Assembly: GCA_023411405.1 (NCBI GenBank)
Contig: JAEYOU010000541.1
Span: 1 to 12,507, forward strand
Direction: 5' to 3'
Source: Pseudomonadota bacterium
GTDB taxonomy: Bacteria; Myxococcota; Myxococcia; Myxococcales; Anaeromyxobacteraceae
DNA: 12,507 bases
In this document: piece by piece, positions 1 to 6,390 of the stretch
Layout: each line of letters opens with the position of its first letter
Numbering within the stretch: position 1 is the stretch's first letter
Program-made: the position numbers and the translations under genes
The notes under the pieces: model-generated
Database searches by the model: none
Told to the model about the DNA's origin: nothing
What the model saw: the letters and a program-made list of their open reading frames with translations, nothing else

Positions 1-167
1 CCCCGGAGCCGCCGGGGGAGCCTGCGCGCGAGGAGGAGCAGCCGGCGCGCGAGAGCTCGGCGCGGCGCCCCGCGGCCCGCAAGGGCCGCGCCAAGGTGTC
101 GCGCCCCGCGCCGGCACGAAAGAAGTCCTCGCGGAAGCCGGCCCGGAAGGGCAAGGCGAAGCGCTGA
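1..167 (+). CDS. 3' end of an unidentified gene with a basic, Ala/Pro/Lys-rich tail
   Basis: The frame read from position 3 is open and ends at a TGA at 165-167. It encodes about 54 residues. The first part is Pro/Glu/Arg-rich and the last 30 residues are dominated by Lys, Arg, Ala, Pro and Ser, ending in KGKAKR. Almost every codon ends in G or C, as in the neighbouring genes, which supports real coding. The composition resembles disordered, nucleic-acid-binding tails such as histone H1-like tails of myxobacterial proteins. The catalytic or folded part lies outside the window, so no function can be assigned. In many bacteria rnc (RNase III) sits just upstream of era, and a tailed RNase III is one possibility, but nothing here proves it. 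Confidence 0.6.
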   Translation, partial: PEPPGEPAREEEQPARESSARRPAARKGRAKVSRPAPARKKSSRKPARKGKAKR

Positions 168-194
168 GCATCTGCGCGTCCCGCAGCTTTCCAT

Positions 195-223
195 TTGCGG
201 GGCCGAGAGGGCGCGACTAGCAT
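195..223 (+). promoter_or_regulatory. weak candidate sigma-70-like promoter before the cyclophilin lipoprotein gene
   Basis: In the 67-base gap before the ATG at 235 there is TTGCGG (195-200), a 17-base spacer and TAGCAT (218-223). The -35 element matches consensus at 3 of 6 positions and the -10 at 4 of 6. A start about 7 bases downstream of the -10 would lie almost at the ATG, giving a nearly leaderless message. That fits the absence of a well-spaced ribosome binding site: the GAGAGG at 205-210 is too far upstream. This is only a weak match. Confidence 0.25.
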
Positions 224-234
224 CCCGCGCCGTC

Positions 235-951
235 ATGAGCCCACTCCTCCCCGCGCCGGGGACGCGCGCTGCGCTGGCCGCCCTGCTCGCCCTCTCCATC
301 GCCGCCGGCTGCAAGCGCTCGTCCGAGAAGAAGGCCGAGGCCTCCGCAGGGGCCGCCGAGGCCGGCGGGCTCTACGCGGTCTTCGAGACCTCGCGCGGCG
401 TCATCGGCGCGAAGCTCCTGCCGGGCGAGGCGCCCAAGGCGGTCGCGAGCTTCGTCGAACTCGCGACCGGGAAGAAGCCCTTCAAGGATCCGCTGACGAA
501 GGGGACGCGGACCGCGAGCTTCTACGACGGGCTCCTCTTCCACGTCGCGGAGCCCGGCAGGTGGATCCAGAGCGGCGATCCGGCGTCGCGGGACGCGCCC
601 CTCGGGGCGGACAACGCGGCGGGCTACAACTTCGGCTGGACGGATCCCGGCTTCAAGCTCGAGGACGAGCTGCCGCAGCTCGGCACCAAGGTCTACGACC
701 GGCCGTGCATGGTCGGCCTGTCGAACCACGGCCCCCACACCAGCAACTCCCAGTTCTTCATCACCGAGGTGCCGGCCCCCCAGCTCGATCCCCAGGCGTG
801 CAATCGTTCGCCCTCGGGCGTCTGCGGCTTCGTGCGGATCGCCGAGGGCGTGTGCGGCTGCGAGCACGTCGGCGCCATCGCCCGGGCGGGTCGCTCCCAG
901 ACGCGCCTCGTGAAGGTCACCATCAGCGACACGCCGCCGACCTGCAAGTAG
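235..951 (+). CDS. cyclophilin-type peptidyl-prolyl isomerase-like lipoprotein with altered active site
   Basis: This 238-residue protein has a signal peptide with a hydrophobic stretch (residues 12-25) and a lipobox-like AAGC, so Cys26 is the likely lipidated residue and the protein is probably envelope-anchored. A Lys/Glu/Ala linker precedes a cyclophilin domain from about residue 46. Typical cyclophilin landmarks are a pattern similar to YDG..FH near 97-103, the QxGD segment at 112-115 and the SQFFITEVP segment at 172-180. The catalytic Arg of the usual FHR motif is replaced by Val104. The region that normally carries LDGKH holds a Cys-containing insertion (about 186-199), so the active-site His is also missing. 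Six further Cys (158, 189, 197, 207, 209, 237) could form disulfides in the periplasm. It is a tandem paralogue of the next gene. Isomerase activity is doubtful; a chaperone or binding role is possible. Confidence 0.85.
   Translation: MSPLLPAPGTRAALAALLALSIAAGCKRSSEKKAEASAGAAEAGGLYAVFETSRGVIGAKLLPGEAPKAVASFVELATGKKPFKDPLTKGTRTASFYDGLLFHVAEPGRWIQSGDPASRDAPLGADNAAGYNFGWTDPGFKLEDELPQLGTKVYDRPCMVGLSNHGPHTSNSQFFITEVPAPQLDPQACNRSPSGVCGFVRIAEGVCGCEHVGAIARAGRSQTRLVKVTISDTPPTCK
751..774 (+). repeat. 24-base direct repeat shared by the two cyclophilin genes (second copy 1350-1373)
   Basis: The segment beginning cagttcttcatcaccgagg occurs identically at 751-774 and 1350-1373. It encodes QFFITEVP in both proteins, part of the conserved cyclophilin core. 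Identity at the DNA level, inside otherwise diverged paralogues, fits a tandem duplication with this part held by selection or by gene conversion. It is not a mobile or regulatory repeat. Confidence 0.8.
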
Positions 952-1004
952 CCGGCGCAGGCGGCGCCCACCCCACCCGCTGCCCGGAACGGGCAGGAGG
1001 AAGC

Positions 1005-1505
1005 ATGGCCGAGTCCATCACCGCTACTTTCCAGACGTCTCTCGGCGAGATCGTGGTGAAGCTCCTGCCCGAGAAGGCGCCGAAGACGGTCGCCAACTTC
1101 GTCGGCCTCGCCGAGGGGACGCGGGAGTGGAAGGACCCCGGCTCCGGGCAGACGGTCAAGCGCCCGCTGTACGACGGGACGATGTTCCACCGGGTCATCC
1201 CGGACTTCATGATCCAGGGCGGCGACCCGCTCGGCACCGGCACCGGCGGCCCCGGCTACCGGTTCGAGGACGAGATCGGGCCCGACAACCGCTTCGACAA
1301 GCCCGGCCTCCTCGCGATGGCGAACGCCGGCCCCAACACCAACGGCTCGCAGTTCTTCATCACCGAGGTGCCGACGCCGCACCTCAACCGCGGGCACACC
1401 ATCTTCGGCGAGGTCGTGAAGGGCATCGAGCTCGTCCGCAAGATCGCCCTCGCGGGCAATGCGAAGGTGAAGCTCGACAAGGTCACCATCACGCGCGGCG
1501 CCTAG
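1005..1505 (+). CDS. cytoplasmic cyclophilin-type peptidyl-prolyl cis-trans isomerase (PpiB-like)
   Basis: This 166-residue single-domain cyclophilin catalyses cis-trans isomerisation of Xaa-Pro bonds. No signal peptide is visible, so it should be cytoplasmic. The active site is intact: FHRVIP (61-66) with catalytic Arg63, QGGD (71-74), the MANAGPNTNGSQFF core (105-118) and His131 in the NRGHTIFG segment. The residue matching human cyclophilin A Trp121 is His126, so tight cyclosporin binding is not expected. The ATG at 1005 is supported by AGGAGG at 995-1000, four bases upstream. The preceding lipoprotein gene ends 53 bases earlier, so the two are probably co-transcribed. The length is normal for bacterial PpiB-type enzymes. 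Confidence 0.95.
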   Translation: MAESITATFQTSLGEIVVKLLPEKAPKTVANFVGLAEGTREWKDPGSGQTVKRPLYDGTMFHRVIPDFMIQGGDPLGTGTGGPGYRFEDEIGPDNRFDKPGLLAMANAGPNTNGSQFFITEVPTPHLNRGHTIFGEVVKGIELVRKIALAGNAKVKLDKVTITRGA

Positions 1506-1517
1506 CGCTGCGCGACA

Positions 1518-1542
1518 CCCCGCGCGCCCCCGGCGCGTGGGG
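1518..1542 (+). terminator. strong GC hairpin after the cyclophilin gene (possible terminator or leader structure)
   Basis: The arms 1518-1528 and 1532-1542 form an 11-bp stem with one G-T wobble and a CCC loop, beginning 12 bases after the cyclophilin stop. No T-run follows, so it is not a classical intrinsic terminator. It may slow polymerase, protect the upstream mRNA 3' end, or be part of the structured era leader. GC-rich DNA forms such stems easily, so its function is unproven. Confidence 0.4.
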
Positions 1543-1550
1543 CCACCCGG

Positions 1551-1585
1551 GCGCGGCGCGCCGAGGCCGCCGCGCGATCACCTCC
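1551..1585 (+). promoter_or_regulatory. era leader element: hairpin plus GATCACCTCC, resembling the 16S rRNA 3' end
   Basis: The arms 1551-1558 and 1568-1575 form an 8-bp stem with a 9-base loop. Immediately after the stem, with no spacer, 1576-1585 reads GATCACCTCC, identical to the conserved 3' tail of 16S rRNA that follows helix 45. The era ATG starts at 1588. Era protein is known to recognise this RNA sequence and helix 45, so the leader may let Era bind and repress its own message. There is no Shine-Dalgarno sequence here; the site is instead the anti-Shine-Dalgarno sequence. The regulatory role is inference. A second copy of the 10-mer at 10548-10557, antisense to a coding region, shows that chance copies occur. 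Confidence 0.4.
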
Positions 1586-1587
1586 CA

Positions 1588-2520
1588 ATGGCTCGCAAGA
1601 CCTCCCAGCCCTTCCGCGCCGGCTTCGTCGCAATCGTCGGCCGGCCCAACGTCGGCAAGTCCACGCTCCTCAACCGCGTGCTCGGCGAGCACGTGGCGAT
1701 CGTCTCGCCGCGGCCGCAGACGACGCGCACCCGCATCCTCGGCGTCCACAACGTCCGCGGCGCGCAGCTCGCGTTCTTCGACACGCCCGGGCTGCACCGC
1801 GCCAAGGGGCCGCTCAACCGGCGGATGGTGGAGACGGCGCTCCGGACGCTCGGCGAGGTCGACGCGGTGCTCTACCTGGTCGAGGCCGGGACCGGGCCGG
1901 ACGGGCGGGTGGAGATCGGCGACGCGACGCGGTGGGCGATCGCCGAGGTCAAGCGCGCCGGCAAGCCGGCCCTCCTCGGCGTCAACAAGATGGATCGTGC
2001 GCCCCGGGAGACGCTCCTGCCCGTGATCGACGCCTACCGCGCGCTCCACGCCTGGGCGGAGATCGTCCCGTTCTCGGCGCTCACCGGCGAGAACGTCGAT
2101 CGCCTGGTCGAGGTGCTGGCGGGTCACCTCCCCGAGGCCGACGCGCCGATCTTCCCGCCCGAGATGCTCACGGATCAGGCCGAGCGGCAGCTCGCCGCGG
2201 AGTACGTGCGCGAGCAGGTGATGCTCCGGACGCGCCAGGAGATCCCCTACGCGGCGGCGGTCGAGGTGGAGGAGTTCGACGAGAGCGGCCGGCGCGAGGG
2301 CGGCGGGCTGGTGCGGATCTCCGCCGTGATCGCGGTGGAACGTGAGTCGCAGAAGGCGATCGTCATCGGCAAGGGCGGCGCCCTCCTGAAGCAGGTCGGC
2401 ACGGCCGCGCGCCAGGGGCTGGAGCGCCTCCTGGGCTGCAAGGTGTTCCTCGCGCTGACCGTGAAGGTGGACGAGCGGTGGAGCGAACGCGACGCGGCGC
2501 TCCGGAGGTTTGGCCTGTGA
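1588..2520 (+). CDS. era: GTPase Era, 30S ribosome assembly factor
   Basis: This 310-residue protein matches Era in length and layout. It has a GTPase domain followed by a KH RNA-binding domain. G1 is GRPNVGKS (18-25), the G2/switch I region is SPRPQTTRTR (40-49), G3 is DTPG (65-68) and G4 is NKMD (133-136). The KH domain has its GKGG loop at 261-264. Era binds the 3' end of 16S rRNA and helps 30S maturation. The ATG at 1588 leaves 11 residues before the GF.AIVG strand, close to other Era proteins. An upstream in-frame ATG at 1537 would add 17 Pro/Arg-rich residues read through the hairpin and is rejected. There is no normal ribosome binding site; the start is preceded by GATCACCTCCCA. The stop codon overlaps the GTG of der. 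Confidence 0.96.
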   Translation: MARKTSQPFRAGFVAIVGRPNVGKSTLLNRVLGEHVAIVSPRPQTTRTRILGVHNVRGAQLAFFDTPGLHRAKGPLNRRMVETALRTLGEVDAVLYLVEAGTGPDGRVEIGDATRWAIAEVKRAGKPALLGVNKMDRAPRETLLPVIDAYRALHAWAEIVPFSALTGENVDRLVEVLAGHLPEADAPIFPPEMLTDQAERQLAAEYVREQVMLRTRQEIPYAAAVEVEEFDESGRREGGGLVRISAVIAVERESQKAIVIGKGGALLKQVGTAARQGLERLLGCKVFLALTVKVDERWSERDAALRRFGL

Positions 2521-3977
2521 GCGCCCCCGGCACGAGGACCCCGGACGCGGGCACGAGGCGGTCCGGCGGGAACGAGCCCGCGGCGCGCCCGCTGCTCGCG
2601 CTCGTCGGCCGGCCCAACGTGGGCAAGTCCACGCTCTTCAACCGGCTCGCCGGCCGGCGAGTGGCGATCGTCCAGGACGTGCCCGGCGTCACGCGCGACC
2701 GGAACTACGCCGACCTCGACTGGGACGGCCGCGCGCTGTCCGTGGTGGACACCGGCGGCTTCGAGCCCGACTCGCGCGATCCGCTCATGACCCTCGTGCG
2801 GCGGCAGGCGCAGCTCGCGGTCGACGAGGCGTCGGCGGTGGTCCTGATCGTGGACGGCCGCGAGGGGCTCACCAGCGTGGACCGCGCGGTGGCGGACCTG
2901 CTGCGCCGCGCAGGCAAGCCGCTCTTCGTGGCCGTCAACAAGGTGGACAGCGCGCGGACCGAGGAGGAGGTGCCCCTCGCCGAGTTCTACCGGCTCGGGT
3001 TCGGCGACGTGCACGCCATCTCGGCCGAGCACGGCCGCGGCGTCGGCGATCTCGTGGACGCGGTCGTCGAGAAGCTCGGGCTGGCGCAGGCGCCGCCCGC
3101 GCCCGAGGACGAGGACGAGCCGGCCGAGGTCGCCGAGGCGGACCGCCCGCGCGGCGACGTCCGGCTCGCGATCGTGGGCCGGCCGAACGTCGGCAAGAGC
3201 ACGTTCGTGAACGCGCTCCTGGGCGCCGAGCGGTTCGTCGTCTCGGACGTGCCCGGGACCACGCGCGACGCCATCGACTCGCACGTCGTGCACAAGGGCC
3301 TGGAGTTCGTCGTCACCGACACCGCCGGCATCCGCCGCAAGCGCTCCGTCGCCCAGACCGTCGAGGCATACTCGGTGGTCCGGGCGATGAAGGCCATCGA
3401 CCGGGCGGAGGTGGTGGCCTGCCTCCTCGACGCGACGGAGGCGGGGGTGGAGCAGGACGCGCGGCTCCTCGGCCTCGTCGCCGAGAAGGGCAAGGCGCTC
3501 GTCGTCGTCGTGAACAAGTGGGACGTGGCCGAGCGAGAGGGCGCGACGCAGGACTGGTACCGCAAGGAGCTGCTCAAGCGGCTGCCGTTCGTCGCGTTCG
3601 CGCCGTTCGCGTTCGTGTCCGCGAAGGAGGGGCGCGGGGTCCGCAAGGTGCTCGACCACGCCGCCAGGCTGGCCGAGCAGTATCGGGCGCGGTTCCCCAC
3701 GCCGCAGATCAACGAGCTCCTCGAGGCCGTCCAGATCGAGCACCCCGCGCCGCTCGCGCGCGGACACCCCGTGAAGCTCTACTACGTCGCCCAGGTGGCG
3801 TACGCGCCGCCCACCTTCGTGATCCAGTGCAACCGGCCCGAGGCGATCGGCGACCCGTACCGTCGCTACGTGGAGAACCGGTTCCGGGAGGCCTTCGGGC
3901 TCGAGGTGCCGATGCGGCTCACGTTCCGGGAACGGAAGCGCCGCCGGCGCGCGCCGGGCGCGCGCGGCGAGCGGTGA
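2517..3977 (+). CDS. der: GTPase Der (EngA), 50S ribosome assembly factor
   Basis: This 486-residue protein carries two Era-type GTPase domains in tandem and a C-terminal KH-like domain, the layout unique to Der. Domain 1 has GRPNVGKS (31-38), DTGG (78-81) and NKVD (141-144). An acidic linker (about 197-209) leads to domain 2, with GRPNVGKS (221-228), DTAG (268-271) and NKWD (333-336). The KH-like part spans about 390-472, and the protein ends in a basic Arg-rich tail. Der acts in 50S subunit assembly. The GTG at 2517 overlaps the era TGA (GTGA) and has GGAGG at 2504-2508, eight bases upstream. An earlier in-frame ATG at 2478 lies inside era and lacks such a site. The first ~24 residues before the GTPase fold are a disordered extension. 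Confidence 0.96.
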   Translation: MSAPGTRTPDAGTRRSGGNEPAARPLLALVGRPNVGKSTLFNRLAGRRVAIVQDVPGVTRDRNYADLDWDGRALSVVDTGGFEPDSRDPLMTLVRRQAQLAVDEASAVVLIVDGREGLTSVDRAVADLLRRAGKPLFVAVNKVDSARTEEEVPLAEFYRLGFGDVHAISAEHGRGVGDLVDAVVEKLGLAQAPPAPEDEDEPAEVAEADRPRGDVRLAIVGRPNVGKSTFVNALLGAERFVVSDVPGTTRDAIDSHVVHKGLEFVVTDTAGIRRKRSVAQTVEAYSVVRAMKAIDRAEVVACLLDATEAGVEQDARLLGLVAEKGKALVVVVNKWDVAEREGATQDWYRKELLKRLPFVAFAPFAFVSAKEGRGVRKVLDHAARLAEQYRARFPTPQINELLEAVQIEHPAPLARGHPVKLYYVAQVAYAPPTFVIQCNRPEAIGDPYRRYVENRFREAFGLEVPMRLTFRERKRRRRAPGARGER

Positions 3978-4008
3978 GGGGAGCGCCCGGCCTGCTCCTT
4001 CGACTCCT

Positions 4009-4025
4009 GCCCTGGTTGCCAGGGC
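4009..4025 (+). terminator. short hairpin downstream of der
   Basis: GCCCTGG (4009-4015) and CCAGGGC (4019-4025) form a perfect 7-bp stem with a TTG loop, 32 bases after the der stop and ahead of the promoter-like site. There is no T-run after it. It could end or attenuate the era-der transcript, but the support is weak. Confidence 0.3.
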
Positions 4026-4051
4026 CTACGCGCGAGGACGGGCCCTTTCGC

Positions 4052-4081
4052 TTGACGGGCCGGGCGCACCCCGCCTAGATT
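4052..4081 (+). promoter_or_regulatory. sigma-70-like promoter for the yfgM-like/bamB-like/mutT-like operon
   Basis: TTGACG (4052-4057, 5 of 6 matches to TTGACA), an 18-base spacer and TAGATT (4076-4081, 4 of 6 matches to TATAAT) lie in the 155-base gap between der and the TPR protein gene. The predicted start near 4088 would leave a leader of about 45 bases before the ATG at 4133. It is the best promoter match seen in the window, and its position fits an operon that begins at the TPR gene. Confidence 0.55.
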
Positions 4082-4132
4082 GGCCCGGTTTTTCCCCGAG
4101 ATTCCGGCGTTCACGCCCGAAGAAGAGGATCC

Positions 4133-4855
4133 ATGTCCGACACGCCCGCGCTCTCCCGCAAGGACATGCGGGAACCTGATCGCTTCCAGAACGTGGCGAA
4201 CCAGGCCGCCGCCTGGCTCGCGGCCCGGAAGAAGCTCATCGCCCTCGTGGGCGGGGTCGTCGCGGTGGTGGTGATCGCCGCCGGCGTCGTGTCCTCGATG
4301 CAGACCTCCAAGGCGCAGGAGACGGGGCTCGCCCTCTCGAAGGTCCTCAAGACCTCGAACGCGATGGTGCTGGACGTCCCGAACCCCGAGCCGGGGACTT
4401 TCAAGACGGACGAGGAGAAGCAGAAGGCCGTCATCGCCGAGGCGGACAAGCTCCTCGCCGACCACGGCCTGAGCCGGCTGACCGTCCTCGCGGTCCTCGC
4501 GAAGGGCAATGCCCACTACGCGCTGAAGGAGTGGGACGCTGCCGCCGCGGCCTACGAGCAGTTCCTGAAGGGGGCGCCGAAGGAGGACTCCCTTCGGTTC
4601 CTGGCGCTCGAGAACCTCGGGATGGTGGCAGAGGCGAAGGGCGATCTCGGGGCGGCCGCCCAGGCGTTCGAGCGGATGGCGAAGGAGGCCCCGGCCCACG
4701 CGGACCGCGCCGACCTCGATCGCGCCCGGGTGCTCGCCGCGGCCGGCAAGCCGGACGACGCCAAGCAGATCCTCACGAAGTTCGCCGAGGTCCACAAGGA
4801 GTCGCCGCTGCAGCGCGAGGCGTCGGAGCAGCTCGCGAAGCTGGGGGCGAAGTGA
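4133..4855 (+). CDS. YfgM-like membrane-anchored tetratricopeptide repeat protein
   Basis: This 240-residue protein has a cytoplasmic N-terminal segment (1-33), a single transmembrane helix (about 35-56, Val/Ala/Gly-rich and preceded by RKK) and an extracytoplasmic helical domain with TPR-like repeats. The repeats are visible around 115-150 (GNAHYALKEWDAAAAAYEQF), 155-190 and 195-225. This matches the layout of E. coli YfgM (about 206 residues), an accessory of the SecYEG translocon that works with periplasmic chaperones. The following BamB-like gene, and der just upstream, repeat the yfgM/bamB/der association of gamma-proteobacteria and support this call. The ATG at 4133 has AGAGGA at 4124-4129. 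The stop overlaps the next gene's GTG. Confidence 0.8.
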   Translation: MSDTPALSRKDMREPDRFQNVANQAAAWLAARKKLIALVGGVVAVVVIAAGVVSSMQTSKAQETGLALSKVLKTSNAMVLDVPNPEPGTFKTDEEKQKAVIAEADKLLADHGLSRLTVLAVLAKGNAHYALKEWDAAAAAYEQFLKGAPKEDSLRFLALENLGMVAEAKGDLGAAAQAFERMAKEAPAHADRADLDRARVLAAAGKPDDAKQILTKFAEVHKESPLQREASEQLAKLGAK

Positions 4856-5958
4856 CGGGGACGGCGCTGGCGCTCGCGCTGGCGCTGGGGTCGAGCTTCG
4901 ACCCCACCGGCCTCTCCCCGCGGCTGCCTCCGGCGCCGCTCGCGCTCTACTCGGTCGCGTGGCACCGCGGGCTGGTCGCGCCCGCGTCCAGCAGCGTCGC
5001 CGTCGAGGAGGGGGGCGTCACCGTGGACCCGGACACCGGGATCGCGGTGTGCGGGACCCGCGACGGCTGGGTCCACGCCTTCCGACGGGACGGGACGCTC
5101 GTCTGGGAGTTCGATGCCGGCGGGGCCTTCTCCGGAGCGCCTGCGGTCGTCGCGGGGACGGTCTACGCGGGATCCGGCGGGCGCGTCCACGCGCTCTCCC
5201 TCGTGGACGGGTCGCGCCGCTGGAGCTACGACGCGCAGGAGGAGATGGGCACGACCCCGGTCGTCGCGAACGGGGTCGTGTACGTGATGAGCCTCCAGGG
5301 CACGCTCTTCGCCGTCGACGCCCGCACCGGCGCGTGGAAGTGGCACCACCGCCGCGAGGCGCGGGGAATCGACCGGGGCTACAGCATCCGCGGCGCCGCC
5401 CCGCCGGCTGTGAAGAACGGGACGGTGTACGCCGGATTCGCCGACGGGTTCGTGGTCGCGCTGGACGGCGACAACGGCCAGGTCCGGTGGTCGCAAGCGA
5501 TCGCGGCGACCGGCGAGTACGTCGACGTGGACGGCCTGAGCCTCGACGGCGACCGGCTCTACGCCGCCGCGTACTCCGGCGCGGTGGTGGCGCTCGACGC
5601 GGACACGGGGGTGCAGCTCTGGACGCAGCGGGTCCCGCTCGCGACGCGGGTCGCCGCGGGCAAGGGGATCGTCGTGGCAGTGGCCGCGCGCCAGCTCGTC
5701 GGGCTCGATCCGACGGACGGACAGCCGCTCTGGACCGCGCCGCTGGAGGGCGCGCCGGGGGCGACCCCGGAGTTCACCGAGCGCTGGCTGCTCGTGCCCG
5801 CGCAGGACGGCGGACTCCGCTTCATCGAGCGCGCGAGCGGGAGGACGCTGCGATCGTTCCAGACCGGGACCGGGTTCACGGGCCGGCCCGGCGTCCACGG
5901 CCGGCGCGTGTACGCGCTCTCCAACGGCAGCCACCTGTACGCCCTCGATCTGAAGTGA
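4852..5958 (+). CDS. BamB-like PQQ-type beta-propeller protein
   Basis: This 368-residue protein is made of repeated propeller blades. Typical strands recur about every 40 residues, for example GWVHAFRRDGTLVWEF, GRVHALSLVDGSRRW, GTLFAVDARTGAWKW, GFVVALDGDNGQVRW, GAVVALDADTGVQLW and VGLDPTDGQPLW, closing with SHLYALDLK. This gives seven to eight blades, as in BamB, a BAM-complex scaffold for outer-membrane protein assembly. The N-terminus has a short hydrophobic stretch (about 5-14) but no lipobox Cys; the first Cys is residue 67. If exported it would not be a canonical BamB lipoprotein. The start is the GTG at 4852 overlapping the upstream TGA (GTGA). A quinone-dependent enzyme role is unlikely, since only a bare propeller is present. 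Confidence 0.8.
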   Translation: MTGTALALALALGSSFDPTGLSPRLPPAPLALYSVAWHRGLVAPASSSVAVEEGGVTVDPDTGIAVCGTRDGWVHAFRRDGTLVWEFDAGGAFSGAPAVVAGTVYAGSGGRVHALSLVDGSRRWSYDAQEEMGTTPVVANGVVYVMSLQGTLFAVDARTGAWKWHHRREARGIDRGYSIRGAAPPAVKNGTVYAGFADGFVVALDGDNGQVRWSQAIAATGEYVDVDGLSLDGDRLYAAAYSGAVVALDADTGVQLWTQRVPLATRVAAGKGIVVAVAARQLVGLDPTDGQPLWTAPLEGAPGATPEFTERWLLVPAQDGGLRFIERASGRTLRSFQTGTGFTGRPGVHGRRVYALSNGSHLYALDLK

Positions 5959-6365
5959 AGCGCATCCGGGTCGTCGCCGCGGTCGTACGGCGGGGCGAGG
6001 CGGTGCTCGTCACCCGTCGCCGCGACGACGCGTCCGGCGCGCCCGGGCAGTGGGAGTTCCCCGGAGGGAAGGTCGAGGCCGGCGAGGCCGAGCCGGCTGC
6101 GCTCGCCCGGGAGCTCCTCGAGGAGCTCGGCTGCGCGGCGGAGATCGGTCCGCTCCTCCTCCGCCACGAGCACCGCTACCCTGCGCTGGAGGTCGAGCTG
6201 GCGTTCTACGCGGCCCGGTTCCCACCGGGCGCGGAGCCGCGGGCGCTGGGGGTCGCCGCGATCTCCTGGGCGCCGCGCGGGACGCTCGAGGGGTACGACT
6301 TCCTCGAGGCGGACCGGGCGGTCCTCGGGGCGCTCGAGCTCGCGTCGGCGCGCGCCACGTGGTGA
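5955..6365 (+). CDS. MutT-type Nudix hydrolase (nucleoside triphosphate pyrophosphohydrolase)
   Basis: This 136-residue protein has a complete Nudix box at 38-60: G38, E44, R52-E53, E56-E57 and G59, fitting GX5EX7REUXEEXG. It is preceded by QWEFPGGK, which is typical of MutT. MutT enzymes remove oxidised nucleotides such as 8-oxo-dGTP before they enter DNA. The exact substrate here is inferred from similarity of the WEFPGGK signature and small size. The GTG start at 5955 overlaps the TGA of the propeller gene (GTGA), so translation is probably coupled. No separate thiamine-phosphate-synthase-like domain is present. The gene ends 7 bases before the convergent gene on the other strand. Confidence 0.9.
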   Translation: MKRIRVVAAVVRRGEAVLVTRRRDDASGAPGQWEFPGGKVEAGEAEPAALARELLEELGCAAEIGPLLLRHEHRYPALEVELAFYAARFPPGAEPRALGVAAISWAPRGTLEGYDFLEADRAVLGALELASARATW

Positions 6366-6390
6366 GGCGCGGTCAGCGCCGCGCCTTCTT
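6366..6390 (+). terminator. likely intrinsic terminator of the + strand operon
   Basis: GGCGCGG (6366-6372) pairs perfectly with CCGCGCC (6379-6385) across a 6-base loop. A6365-T6386 can add another pair, and TTCTT follows at 6386-6390. It sits directly after the MutT-type gene's stop, as expected for a + strand terminator. The stop codon of the convergent - strand gene lies in the loop. The T-tract is short, so confidence is moderate. Confidence 0.45.

Noticed and set aside
195..1505. A single frame joining both cyclophilin regions
   Set aside because: Its first part is an Arg-rich out-of-phase reading of the lipoprotein gene; only the part from ATG 1005, with AGGAGG before it, is a real protein.
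1576..1585. GATCACCTCC as the remnant of a 16S rRNA gene or as a - strand ribosome binding site
   Set aside because: No other 16S sequence surrounds it, and on the - strand no start codon follows GGAGGTGATC at a usable distance.
2478..2516. Upstream ATG for Der
   Set aside because: It lies inside era, adds non-conserved residues and lacks a ribosome binding site, whereas GTG 2517 has GGAGG at the right distance.
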